The notes under the pieces were generated by a model. It was given only the letters and a program-made list of their open reading frames with translations, ran no database searches and was not told the DNA's origin. From Vibrio sp. ED004 (GTDB taxonomy: Bacteria > Pseudomonadota > Gammaproteobacteria > Enterobacterales > Vibrionaceae), in the NCBI RefSeq assembly GCF_023206395.1, contig NZ_CP066149.1, positions 2,604,001 to 2,668,000 of the forward strand: a stretch of 64,000 bases of DNA. Direction: 5' to 3'. This document shows, one piece after another, positions 56,638 through 64,000 of the stretch (the stretch's first letter is position 1; every line of letters starts with the position of its first letter). The translations under genes and the position numbers were made by a program.

Positions 56638-56669
56638 TAAAAAAGGGTTGACCAAAATTGGCCAACCCT
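56638..56669. terminator. Bidirectional terminator between ybeL and lnt
   Basis: AGGGTTGACC and GGCCAACCCT pair with one A-C mismatch around AAAATT. The minus strand has a six-T tail for lnt; the plus strand has T-rich sequence a few bases further on for ybeL. Confidence 0.75.
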
Positions 56670-56695
56670 CAAACACTTTTCTTTGAACGTTTAAT

Positions 56696-58210
56696 CTAGT
56701 CTTTTCTTCTCACAAGCCAGCCAATCACTAAGCTCAACAAAGCCCAGATATACAGCGGCCAAGTACCGACCACGTGATAAGGGGTTTGACCATCTGTTGA
56801 AACAAGTTCAGCTTTCAATACCGCGGTTTCAAATTGCGGGATTTGCTTGATGATCTTGCCTTTGTGATCCGTTACTGCCGTTACACCATTGTTGGTCGAG
56901 CGAATAAGCGGCTTACCAAGCTCTAGAGCACGCATCTGTGCGATTTCCATATGTTGCAACGGACCAATTGAACGGCCGAACCACGCATCGTTAGAGAGCG
57001 TGAGAATAAAGTCCGTTTCATCGGTGACATTCTGTCTAACTTGATCATTAAAGATGATCTCATAGCACAGTGCTGGCGCTAGGTGACGGCCATTAGCAAC
57101 GATGTTTGGTTGAACATAATCGCCACGGCTAAACGATGACATTGGCAAGTTAAAGAACGGCGCTAACGGTCGTAAGATATCTTCAAACGGTACAAACTCA
57201 CCAAATGGTAATAGGTGATGTTTGTGGTAGCGTTCGTTTGGATCGTAGCTGTACTCGCCGTATGGATTTACACCAAGCGATAAAATGCTGTTGTAGTACT
57301 TCTTATCTTCAGACTGATTCAATACACCCGTGATGATCGAGCTGTTATTCATCTTGGCTGCACTGTCTAAGTTACGTAGGAAAGACGGAATCTCTACCTC
57401 AAATGCAGGAATAGCCGCTTCAGGCCAGATTATGATATCCGCATCCCAGTTTTCTCTGCTCAGATCGGTGTATTTCATCATTGTCGGCCAGCGATGACTT
57501 GGTAGCCATTTGCTGTCTTGAGCGACGTTGCCTTGAATCAATACCACTGACGTTGTTTTGTCAGGGTTCGGCGTTACCCAGTCGATATTGCGAAGACCAA
57601 AACCGGTGCTAAACACAACAGCAGGGATGACAGCGACACTCCATGCTTTGTTGATGACCGTATAAGCGAGCGCAGAAGCAGAAACAATAATTGCAAGCGT
57701 TACTAGTTCTACACCACCAATCGGTGCGAAAGAGCCAAGCGGAGAATCAATTTGGCTGTAACCTAGCCACAACCACGGGAAGCCCGTCATTACCCAGCCA
57801 CGCAACCAGTCACTGATGAGCCACAACGCGGGTGCTGCTAGGAAAAAACGGCTTAGGTTATTAGCAGGGAAAAACTTGTTTAAACTCCAGGTAAAAAGCC
57901 CTGAGTAAACGGCTAGATAGCCCACAAGCAGTGCCATCAAGAATAAGTTGGCTGCCAGTGGCATTCCACCAAAGCCATCAATACTGACGTATACCCAACT
58001 GATACCCGTTGTGAATTGGCCTAAACCCCATGCGTAACCTATCCAAAGTGCACTTTTAGGAGGGCGATTATGGATCAGTAGCAGCAACAAAGCTGGGCTG
58101 AGAATAGCAAGAGGCCATATTGAGTATGGAGCGAATGAAAGGGTTGTTATAGCGCCAACAAAAACGGCCGCAAGCGGCCGTAATAGGCGATGAATAAAAG
58201 TCTTAGTCAT
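56696..58210 (-). CDS. lnt: Apolipoprotein N-acyltransferase
   Basis: Lnt adds the third acyl chain to lipoproteins in the inner membrane. The 504-residue product has about six N-terminal membrane helices and a C-terminal nitrilase-like domain with the triad Glu in [12 protein letters not shown], Lys near [11 protein letters not shown] and Cys in [12 protein letters not shown]. The many lipoproteins here (MltA, YajG, LptE, RlpA) would be its substrates. It follows corC by 32 bp. Confidence 0.96.
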   Translation of the reverse strand: MTKTFIHRLLRPLAAVFVGAITTLSFAPYSIWPLAILSPALLLLLIHNRPPKSALWIGYAWGLGQFTTGISWVYVSIDGFGGMPLAANLFLMALLVGYLAVYSGLFTWSLNKFFPANNLSRFFLAAPALWLISDWLRGWVMTGFPWLWLGYSQIDSPLGSFAPIGGVELVTLAIIVSASALAYTVINKAWSVAVIPAVVFSTGFGLRNIDWVTPNPDKTTSVVLIQGNVAQDSKWLPSHRWPTMMKYTDLSRENWDADIIIWPEAAIPAFEVEIPSFLRNLDSAAKMNNSSIITGVLNQSEDKKYYNSILSLGVNPYGEYSYDPNERYHKHHLLPFGEFVPFEDILRPLAPFFNLPMSSFSRGDYVQPNIVANGRHLAPALCYEIIFNDQVRQNVTDETDFILTLSNDAWFGRSIGPLQHMEIAQMRALELGKPLIRSTNNGVTAVTDHKGKIIKQIPQFETAVLKAELVSTDGQTPYHVVGTWPLYIWALLSLVIGWLVRRKD

Positions 58211-58242
58211 CTAATTTCTGTCATCTCTTTAGAGAGAAGTTG

Positions 58243-59133
58243 TTATTCTTCGATAGTCGGAAGAGGCTGTTCGTCAGGAATGGTTACCTGTAGCTGAATC
58301 ACACGACGGTTATCTGCAGATGTAATTTTGAAATGGTAGTTTTCGATTTCTACAATTTCGCCACGAACTGGCAAGTGACCGAGTGCTGTCATCACCATAC
58401 CGCCCACTGTATCCACTTCATCATCACTAAAGGCTGTGTTAAACGTGTCGTTGAACTCTTCAATAGTGGTTAAAGCTTTAACAGAGAAAGTATGTTTACT
58501 CAGCTTACGAATATCTAACTCTTCTTCATCGTCGAACTCGTCTTCAATTTCACCAACGATTTCTTCGAGGATATCTTCAATGGTTACTAGGCCAGAGACA
58601 CCGCCAAACTCATCGACAACGATAGACATGTGGTAACGCTCTTCTTGGAATTCCTTGAGTAGGCGATCAACACGCTTACTTTCAGGAACAACAACTACAG
58701 GGCGAATCACTTGTTCGATGTCAAATGGAGCACTGTCTGAGCCCAAGTACTTAAGTAGGTCCTTCGCTAATAGAATGCCTTCAACATGGTCTTTATCTTC
58801 ACTGATCACTGGGTAGCGAGAGTGTTGAGCATCAGTAATAAGCGCAATCAATGTATCTAAGTCATCGGTGCGTTCAACTGTAACCATTTGAGAGCGAGGC
58901 AGCATGATATCGCGTACTCGCATCTCTGAAATTTCCATAACACCTTCGAGCATGTCGCGTGTGTCGTGGTCAATTAGGTCATTAATTTCTGAGTCGCGGA
59001 TTACATCTACGAGCTCTTGGCGGTCTTTTACCTCGCCTTGAAATAGTTGGCCTAGGCGTTCAAAGAAGGACTTTCTACTCGGACCTTCAGATTTTTTACT
59101 TCCCTCAGAAGTGGGGGGGTTACCTTCGTTCAT
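58243..59133 (-). CDS. corC: CNNM-like/CorC CBS-domain protein (YbeX)
   Basis: CorC (YbeX) is a cytoplasmic protein of the magnesium/cobalt efflux and ribosome-maturation set. The 296-residue product has two CBS domains (about 67-125 and 132-190, [37 protein letters not shown]) and a C-terminal CorC_HlyC domain. The neighbours ybeY and ybeZ support this identity; the detailed role is uncertain. Confidence 0.92.
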   Translation of the reverse strand: MNEGNPPTSEGSKKSEGPSRKSFFERLGQLFQGEVKDRQELVDVIRDSEINDLIDHDTRDMLEGVMEISEMRVRDIMLPRSQMVTVERTDDLDTLIALITDAQHSRYPVISEDKDHVEGILLAKDLLKYLGSDSAPFDIEQVIRPVVVVPESKRVDRLLKEFQEERYHMSIVVDEFGGVSGLVTIEDILEEIVGEIEDEFDDEEELDIRKLSKHTFSVKALTTIEEFNDTFNTAFSDDEVDTVGGMVMTALGHLPVRGEIVEIENYHFKITSADNRRVIQLQVTIPDEQPLPTIEE

Positions 59134-59251
59134 GATTTCTCAAAAAATAACGCTATCAGAAGTGTGATAGCACACATCACAACTCAGATTCCTGAAAATA
59201 ACAGGTTCGATGAGTCATTGTTTCTCTGCAAACTACTGACCTAGAATCAAT

Positions 59252-59713
59252 TTACTTTTCTAGAATGTAAGGGTCTTCAAACCCCATAGCTTGCATGATT
59301 TCTGTCTCGAGTGACTCCATCTCTTCAGCTTCATCATCTTCGATATGATCATAACCTAGCAGATGCAGACTGCCATGTACAACCATATGAGCCCAGTGTG
59401 CTAGCAGAGGCTTATTTTGCTCTTCTGCTTCTTTTTCGACAACTTGGCGGCAAATAATGAGGTCGCCCAGAAGATCTAATTCGATCCCTGGAGGAGCTTC
59501 GAATGGAAAAGACAGCACGTTAGTTGGCTTATCTTTACCACGGTATTCATGATTGAGTTGGTGGCTCTCTTCCGTATCAACGATACGAACCGTCAACTCG
59601 GCGTTCTCTTGAAACTGAGGAATTGTCTTGTCTAACCAAAGCTGAATATCTTGCTCGGTTGGAAGACCTTGCTCATTTTCGACCGCAATTTGCAGGTCTA
59701 GTTCAATAGACAT
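59252..59713 (-). CDS. ybeY: Endoribonuclease YbeY (rRNA maturation)
   Basis: YbeY is a metal-dependent RNase for 16S rRNA 3' end and ribosome quality control. The 153-residue product has the metal motif [11 protein letters not shown] (three His) and TNVLSFPFE. It starts directly after ybeZ, so translation is coupled. A 118-bp gap separates it from corC. Confidence 0.96.
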   Translation of the reverse strand: MSIELDLQIAVENEQGLPTEQDIQLWLDKTIPQFQENAELTVRIVDTEESHQLNHEYRGKDKPTNVLSFPFEAPPGIELDLLGDLIICRQVVEKEAEEQNKPLLAHWAHMVVHGSLHLLGYDHIEDDEAEEMESLETEIMQAMGFEDPYILEK

Positions 59714-60835
59714 CTATTTATCACCTTGTTCTGTAATCTCAGAACTATTTTGTGTTGCTAATTGTGTCGTAACTGTTTGCTGAGCCTCAAGAAGTTTGGC
59801 TTCGCGTTCTTCACGTTTACGCTTCTCAAACTCTTTACGCTCTTTCTGGTCTTTTGCTTCCCATTTCTCGTAGGCGTTAACGATACGAGCAACAACAGGG
59901 TGACGAACCACATCCTCAGACATAAAGAAGTTAAAGCTGATGTCATCGACTTCACTCAACACTTCAGTTGCATGACGTAGACCAGATTTCGCGCCACGAG
60001 GTAAATCGATTTGCGTAATATCACCTGTGATAACTGCACGTGAGTTAAAACCGATACGGGTTAAGAACATTTTCATCTGTTCTACCGTGGTGTTTTGGCT
60101 CTCATCAAGAATGATAAATGCATCATTCAGAGTACGGCCACGCATGTAAGCCAGTGGAGCGACTTCAATCACGTTACGTTCAATCAGCTTTTCAACACGT
60201 TCAAAACCGAGCATCTCAAAAAGTGCATCGTAAAGTGGACGCAAATATGGATCGACTTTCTGGCTCAAATCACCAGGAAGGAAACCTAACTTCTCACCAG
60301 CTTCAACAGCAGGGCGAGTCAGTAGAATACGGCGAACCTCTTGGCGTTCGAGTGCATCGACAGCCGCCGCAACCGCTAGGTACGTTTTACCTGTACCTGC
60401 AGGGCCAATACCAAAAGTGATGTCATGGGTGACCATGTTCATTAGGTACTGTGCTTGGTTCGGAGTACGTGGCTTAATCACGCCTTTTTTAGTCTTAATC
60501 GTGACTTCTTTGCCGTAGTCAATTTCAGACTCGACGTGTTGCTCCAAAATGCCAGACTCAGTGACCGCTAAGTGCACTTGCTCTGGTTCAATATCGATGA
60601 TGTTGCCTTTAACTGGAGCCGTTTCAACATAGAGGTGTTTGATGATGTCTAAAGCAGCAGCAGTAGTGTGAGGCTTACCAACGATGGTGAAGAAGTTGCT
60701 ACGGTAATTAATCTCAACGCCAAGACGACGCTCAAGGTGCTTGATGTTGTCGTCGAATGGTCCGCATAAGCTAGCCAAGCGCTTGTTGTCGGCTGGCTCT
60801 AGATTTATCTCTAAGGTAACGATTTTATTGCTCAA
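59714..60835 (-). CDS. ybeZ: PhoH-like ATPase YbeZ
   Basis: YbeZ is a PhoH-family NTPase that partners YbeY in ribosome metabolism. The 373-residue product has Walker A FGIGPAGTGKTYLAVAAA and Walker B FIILDESQNTT, plus an N-terminal KH-like part (about residues 20-90) and a charged, Lys/Glu-rich C-terminal tail. It heads the ybeZ-ybeY-corC-lnt unit downstream of miaB, with a terminator between. Confidence 0.94.
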   Translation of the reverse strand: MSNKIVTLEINLEPADNKRLASLCGPFDDNIKHLERRLGVEINYRSNFFTIVGKPHTTAAALDIIKHLYVETAPVKGNIIDIEPEQVHLAVTESGILEQHVESEIDYGKEVTIKTKKGVIKPRTPNQAQYLMNMVTHDITFGIGPAGTGKTYLAVAAAVDALERQEVRRILLTRPAVEAGEKLGFLPGDLSQKVDPYLRPLYDALFEMLGFERVEKLIERNVIEVAPLAYMRGRTLNDAFIILDESQNTTVEQMKMFLTRIGFNSRAVITGDITQIDLPRGAKSGLRHATEVLSEVDDISFNFFMSEDVVRHPVVARIVNAYEKWEAKDQKERKEFEKRKREEREAKLLEAQQTVTTQLATQNSSEITEQGDK

Positions 60836-60881
60836 ATTAGCCTCTCATTTTGTGCCACTCGCTCTTAAATAAAACAAAGAG

Positions 60882-60907
60882 CAAAAAGCCCGATTTAGAC
60901 CGGGCTT
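60882..60907 (-). terminator. Terminator between miaB and ybeZ
   Basis: AAGCCCG and CGGGCTT form a 7-bp GC-rich stem; the minus strand then reads TTTTTGC. It ends miaB transcripts. Confidence 0.85.
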
Positions 60908-60998
60908 CTGATGGTGATATCCCTATTTCTAAGATGGTCACTTAGTTAGGTAATTTCAAGCTTTGTGTTTGCGCTTTGTGCTCAAACAGTTGTATTGC

Positions 60999-62423
60999 CT
61001 ATGGCGTAAATGTCGCTACACCCAGCTCGTCTTCGCGTTTTGTGTTCGCCATCATTTGAGTCGGCGAGATCACGCTGCGAAGATCCATGTCTTTCTCAGT
61101 ACGTACTACTTCACCACGGAGTGAGTTAGCAAATACTTCTGTGATTTTCACATCTACGAACTGGCCGATAAGGTCAGCAGAACCTTCAAAATTCACTACG
61201 CGGCTGTTTTCAGTACGTGCACGCAGTTCCATTAGGTTCTTCTTCGATGGGCCTTCAACCAATACGCGTTGCTCTGTACCAAGCATTAGGCGAGAGTAGC
61301 GCATTGCTTGTGTGTTCACGGTTTGCTGTAGTTCGTATAGGCGATCTTTTTTCTCTTGCTCTGGCACGTCACATGGGTAATCTGCAGCCGGTGTACCCGG
61401 ACGAGGAGAGAAGATAAAGCTGAAGCTCATATCGAAATCAACGTCTTTGATCAGTTTCATCGTGTCTTGGAAATCTTGGTTAGATTCGCCAGGGAAACCA
61501 ACGATAAAGTCAGAGCTGATTTGAATGTCTGGACGCGCTTTACGTAGCTTACGAATAATTGACTTGTACTCAATCGCTGTGTGAGGACGCTTCATCATAG
61601 TAAGAATACGGTCACTACCACTTTGTACAGGCAAGTGAAGGAAGCTCACTAGCTCTGGTGTGTCTTCGTAAACTGCGATGATGTCATCACCAAACTCAAG
61701 CGGGTGGCTTGTTGTGAAACGAATACGGTCGATACCATCGATAGAAGCCACAAGACGAAGCAGTTCTGCGAATGAACAGATATCACCTTCGTGAGTTGGA
61801 CCGCGGTATGCGTTTACGTTTTGACCTAGCAGGTTAACTTCACGTACGCCTTGCTCTGCAAGTTGAGCAACTTCGAACAGTACATCGTCCATTGGGCGAC
61901 TAACTTCTTCACCACGCGTGTAAGGCACAACACAGTAAGTGCAGTATTTAGAACAGCCTTCCATGATAGAAACGAACGCCGTTGCACCTTCAGCACGAGG
62001 TTCAGGCAGGCTATCGAACTTTTCGATCTCAGGGAAAGAGATGTCCATCACTGGCGCGTCATTAGAGAGAGAAGATTTAATCATCTCAGGAAGACGGTGC
62101 AGTGTTTGAGGGCCAAAGATAACGTCTACGTATGGTGCACGTTGACGAATGTGATCGCCTTCTTGAGTTGCTACACAGCCACCCACACCGATCACCACAC
62201 CTTCTTTCTTATCTTTTAGCGTTTTCCAACGACCAAGCTGGTGGAATACTTTCTCTTGCGCTTTTTCACGGATAGAACAAGTATTCAGTAGTAGTACATC
62301 TGCTTCCTCAGGTACTTCAGTTAGCTCATAGCCATTAGCAGCGTTAAGCAGGTCGGCCATTTTTGATGAATCGTATTCGTTCATCTGACAGCCCCAAGTT
62401 TTAATTAGCAGTTTCTTACTCAT
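60999..62423 (-). CDS. miaB: tRNA-2-methylthio-N6-isopentenyladenosine synthase MiaB
   Basis: MiaB adds the 2-methylthio group to i6A37 of tRNAs reading U-starting codons. The 474-residue radical-SAM protein has the N-terminal methylthiotransferase domain with three Cys ([24 protein letters not shown]), the SAM cluster CSKYCTYC, and a C-terminal TRAM domain (about 380-445). It is followed by a terminator and is divergent from ubiF, as in E. coli. Confidence 0.97.
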   Translation of the reverse strand: MSKKLLIKTWGCQMNEYDSSKMADLLNAANGYELTEVPEEADVLLLNTCSIREKAQEKVFHQLGRWKTLKDKKEGVVIGVGGCVATQEGDHIRQRAPYVDVIFGPQTLHRLPEMIKSSLSNDAPVMDISFPEIEKFDSLPEPRAEGATAFVSIMEGCSKYCTYCVVPYTRGEEVSRPMDDVLFEVAQLAEQGVREVNLLGQNVNAYRGPTHEGDICSFAELLRLVASIDGIDRIRFTTSHPLEFGDDIIAVYEDTPELVSFLHLPVQSGSDRILTMMKRPHTAIEYKSIIRKLRKARPDIQISSDFIVGFPGESNQDFQDTMKLIKDVDFDMSFSFIFSPRPGTPAADYPCDVPEQEKKDRLYELQQTVNTQAMRYSRLMLGTEQRVLVEGPSKKNLMELRARTENSRVVNFEGSADLIGQFVDVKITEVFANSLRGEVVRTEKDMDLRSVISPTQMMANTKREDELGVATFTP

Positions 62424-62730
62424 TTTTTGTTCGCTCGATCGTTAGTTTAATTTAAGGGAGCAAATCGCCCAGTATTCATCTACGAGGACCATTTGTCATA
62501 ATTAGGTATTCATTTTATGACTGGCTCTAGCAGCAAGCGGCGTATTGTACTGGTTTCAAAACCGACTGACTAGTAGTCTGATAAAATCTCTTATGTAGTG
62601 GTTTTTATTATCGTTAACGCTAGACACAGCAAGGGATAACCCTTTTTTCAAATAAGGTTTTTGGTTACAAGTTAGTTATGAAAAAGTACAATCAAAAACA
62701 GTCAAAGAATCAAACTGATAAGTACAAAAT
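62424..62730. promoter_or_regulatory. miaB/ubiF divergent spacer
   Basis: This 307-bp AT-rich region should hold both promoters. I see no gene and no tRNA. A small hairpin AAGGG-ATAA-CCCTT with six T's lies at 62631-62648 and could attenuate transcription towards ubiF. No recognised regulator site stands out. Confidence 0.4.
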
Positions 62731-63906
62731 ATGAACAGTTACGATATTGTGGTCGTCGGCGGCGGCATGGTTGGTGCAGCAACAGCGATTGGTTTTGCAA
62801 AGCAAGGTCTGAATGTTGCGGTGATCGAAGGTTTTGCCCCACAAGCTTTTGAACAGTCACAAGCGATGGATATTCGTGTTTCCGCAATTTCGCAAGCATC
62901 GGTCGATTTGCTTGAAGATCTTGGCGCATGGCAGCACATAGAAGCGATGCGAGTATGTTCTTATAAGCGCTTAGAGACGTGGGAACACCCAGAATGTCGT
63001 ACTCGATTTGATGCTGCGTCTCTGGATTTACCTCGTTTAGGTTACATTGTTGAAAACCGACTCATTCAATTAGGTTTATGGTCTCAGTTTGATGCTTATG
63101 ACAATTTAGAACTGTTGTGCCCTGAAAAGTTGGATTCTATTGAATTTGGTGAAATCAATATCGTTAAGCTTCAATCTGGTGCTCAGTTATCGACTAAATG
63201 GGTAATTGGTGCTGATGGCGCTAACTCCGCTGTTCGTCAGCAGGCTGGTATAGGTATCACGGCTTGGGACTACCGCCAGCACTGTATGCTTATCAATGTG
63301 GAAACTGAGCTCCCTCAGCAAGACATTACTTGGCAACAGTTTTTACCGAGTGGCCCTCGTTCGTTTCTTCCTTTGTGTTCAGTCGTTTCTGAAGGGAAAG
63401 AAGTCGGGCAGGGTTCCTTGGTTTGGTATGACTCGCCATCTCGCATCAAGCAACTGTCGGCAATGAACCCAGATAAGTTACGTAATGAAGTTCTTGCTAA
63501 CTTCCCTGCGGAATTAGGAGACATCAAAGTCCTCAATTCTGGTTCGTTCCCTCTCACTCGTCGGCATGCGCAATCTTATGCTAAGAACAACTGTATTTTG
63601 GTTGGAGATTCGGCACACACGATCAACCCATTAGCAGGGCAGGGCGTGAACTTAGGCTTTAAAGATGTTGCCGCTCTATTGGATGTGACCAAAGAAAAAG
63701 GTGAGCTGAATCATTCTGTCGTAAGGCGCTATGAGGTGATGAGAAGAGGCGATAACCTGATGATGCAAAGCGGTATGGATTTCTTCTATAAAACATTCAG
63801 TAATGATATTGGCTCACTGAAATTTGTGCGTAATGCTGCTCTAAAGCTTGCAGAGAACTCCGGGCCGGTTAAAGCTCAAGTATTGAAATACGCCTTGGGT
63901 CTTTAG
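62731..63906 (+). CDS. ubiF: 2-octaprenyl-3-methyl-6-methoxy-1,4-benzoquinol hydroxylase UbiF
   Basis: UbiF is the FAD monooxygenase of late ubiquinone synthesis (C6 hydroxylation). The 391-residue product has the FAD motif VVGGGMVGAATA, the middle DGANSAVRQ motif (IGADGANSAVRQ) and GDSAHTINPLAGQGVNLGFKD. It aligns to E. coli UbiF along its length, including the C-terminal KYALGL. It starts divergently to miaB. The protein might also cover related ring hydroxylations seen in other Ubi enzymes. Confidence 0.93.
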   Translation: MNSYDIVVVGGGMVGAATAIGFAKQGLNVAVIEGFAPQAFEQSQAMDIRVSAISQASVDLLEDLGAWQHIEAMRVCSYKRLETWEHPECRTRFDAASLDLPRLGYIVENRLIQLGLWSQFDAYDNLELLCPEKLDSIEFGEINIVKLQSGAQLSTKWVIGADGANSAVRQQAGIGITAWDYRQHCMLINVETELPQQDITWQQFLPSGPRSFLPLCSVVSEGKEVGQGSLVWYDSPSRIKQLSAMNPDKLRNEVLANFPAELGDIKVLNSGSFPLTRRHAQSYAKNNCILVGDSAHTINPLAGQGVNLGFKDVAALLDVTKEKGELNHSVVRRYEVMRRGDNLMMQSGMDFFYKTFSNDIGSLKFVRNAALKLAENSGPVKAQVLKYALGL

Positions 63907-63933
63907 TCGAACTTCTAGGATTTTTATAAAGAG

Positions 63934-63961
63934 AAGGAGAGCGAGTGCTCTCCTTTTTTGT
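63934..63961 (+). terminator. Rho-independent terminator of ubiF
   Basis: AAGGAGAGC and GCTCTCCTT pair over nine bases around GAGT, followed by TTTTGTA. It lies 27 bp after the ubiF stop. Confidence 0.88.
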
Positions 63962-64000
63962 ATCCGATGATTACTATCGCTGTTGTGTTACACAAACAGG

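Noticed and set aside
61851..62219. 122-codon plus-strand ORF antisense to miaB
   Set aside because: Pure antisense shadow of a highly conserved radical-SAM gene with no start signal.
62631..62648. Small AAGGG-ATAA-CCCTT hairpin with six T's before ubiF
   Set aside because: Only five base pairs; it is mentioned in the spacer entry but not called a terminator.
1..64000. Search by eye for tRNA, rRNA, CRISPR arrays, insertion sequences, prophage or toxin-antitoxin modules
   Set aside because: No cloverleaf, spaced repeats, transposase, phage or paired toxin genes could be supported anywhere in the window.

Overview
This window looks like a stretch of the main chromosome of a Vibrio species; a Splendidus-clade member is my best guess, from protein similarity and moderate G+C recalled from memory, not from a search. 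The genus call rests on a complete Na+-translocating NADH:quinone reductase operon, an OmpK-type (Vibrio Tsx-family) porin, a Vibrio-type DUF2850-like membrane protein and AT-rich Vibrio-like spacers. I see no prophage, insertion sequence, CRISPR array, tRNA or rRNA. Almost everything is conserved core genome, and no large novel system is evident; the less explained parts are a few spacers, small ORFs and lineage-specific proteins.

Layout. 1-2 kb: a YeiE-like LysR regulator (cut by the window edge) divergent from a TehA/TDT-family transporter. 2-12 kb: recC, recB and recD, the RecBCD recombination nuclease, with a 461-bp dyad-rich spacer between recC and recB where enterobacteria carry ptrA. 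12-17 kb: argA (minus), a DUF2850-like protein, mltA, tcdA and csdE. 17-21 kb, minus strand: a small outer-membrane barrel, csdA, a PanE-type reductase and ompK. csdE and csdA are partners but lie convergently with the barrel gene between them. 21-27 kb: a DUF4397 repeat lipoprotein, then the minus-strand group yajG-ppiA-ampG with rlmG, and divergent bolA.

27-35 kb: nqrABCDEF followed by the maturation genes apbE (FMN transferase) and nqrM, with a terminator between the structural and maturation parts. 35-43 kb: a double-receiver diguanylate cyclase, dinB behind a near-perfect LexA box, a RecQ-like helicase without HRDC domain, a GreA/GreB-like protein, a YggN-family periplasmic protein and an NSS-family sodium symporter.

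43-64 kb is the classic gammaproteobacterial envelope and housekeeping supercluster, mostly on the minus strand. In transcription order: miaB; ybeZ-ybeY-corC-lnt (ribosome maturation, ion homeostasis, lipoprotein acylation); leuS-lptE-holA-rsfS-rlmH-mrdA-rodA-rlpA-dacA (tRNA charging, LPS export, replication clamp loading, ribosome silencing and methylation, cell elongation and peptidoglycan trimming); ybeD; lipB-lipA (lipoate synthesis). The zinc-ribbon gene ybeL and the ubiquinone hydroxylase gene ubiF lie on the opposite strand. Many transcription units end in clear hairpins with T-tracts, which are listed individually.
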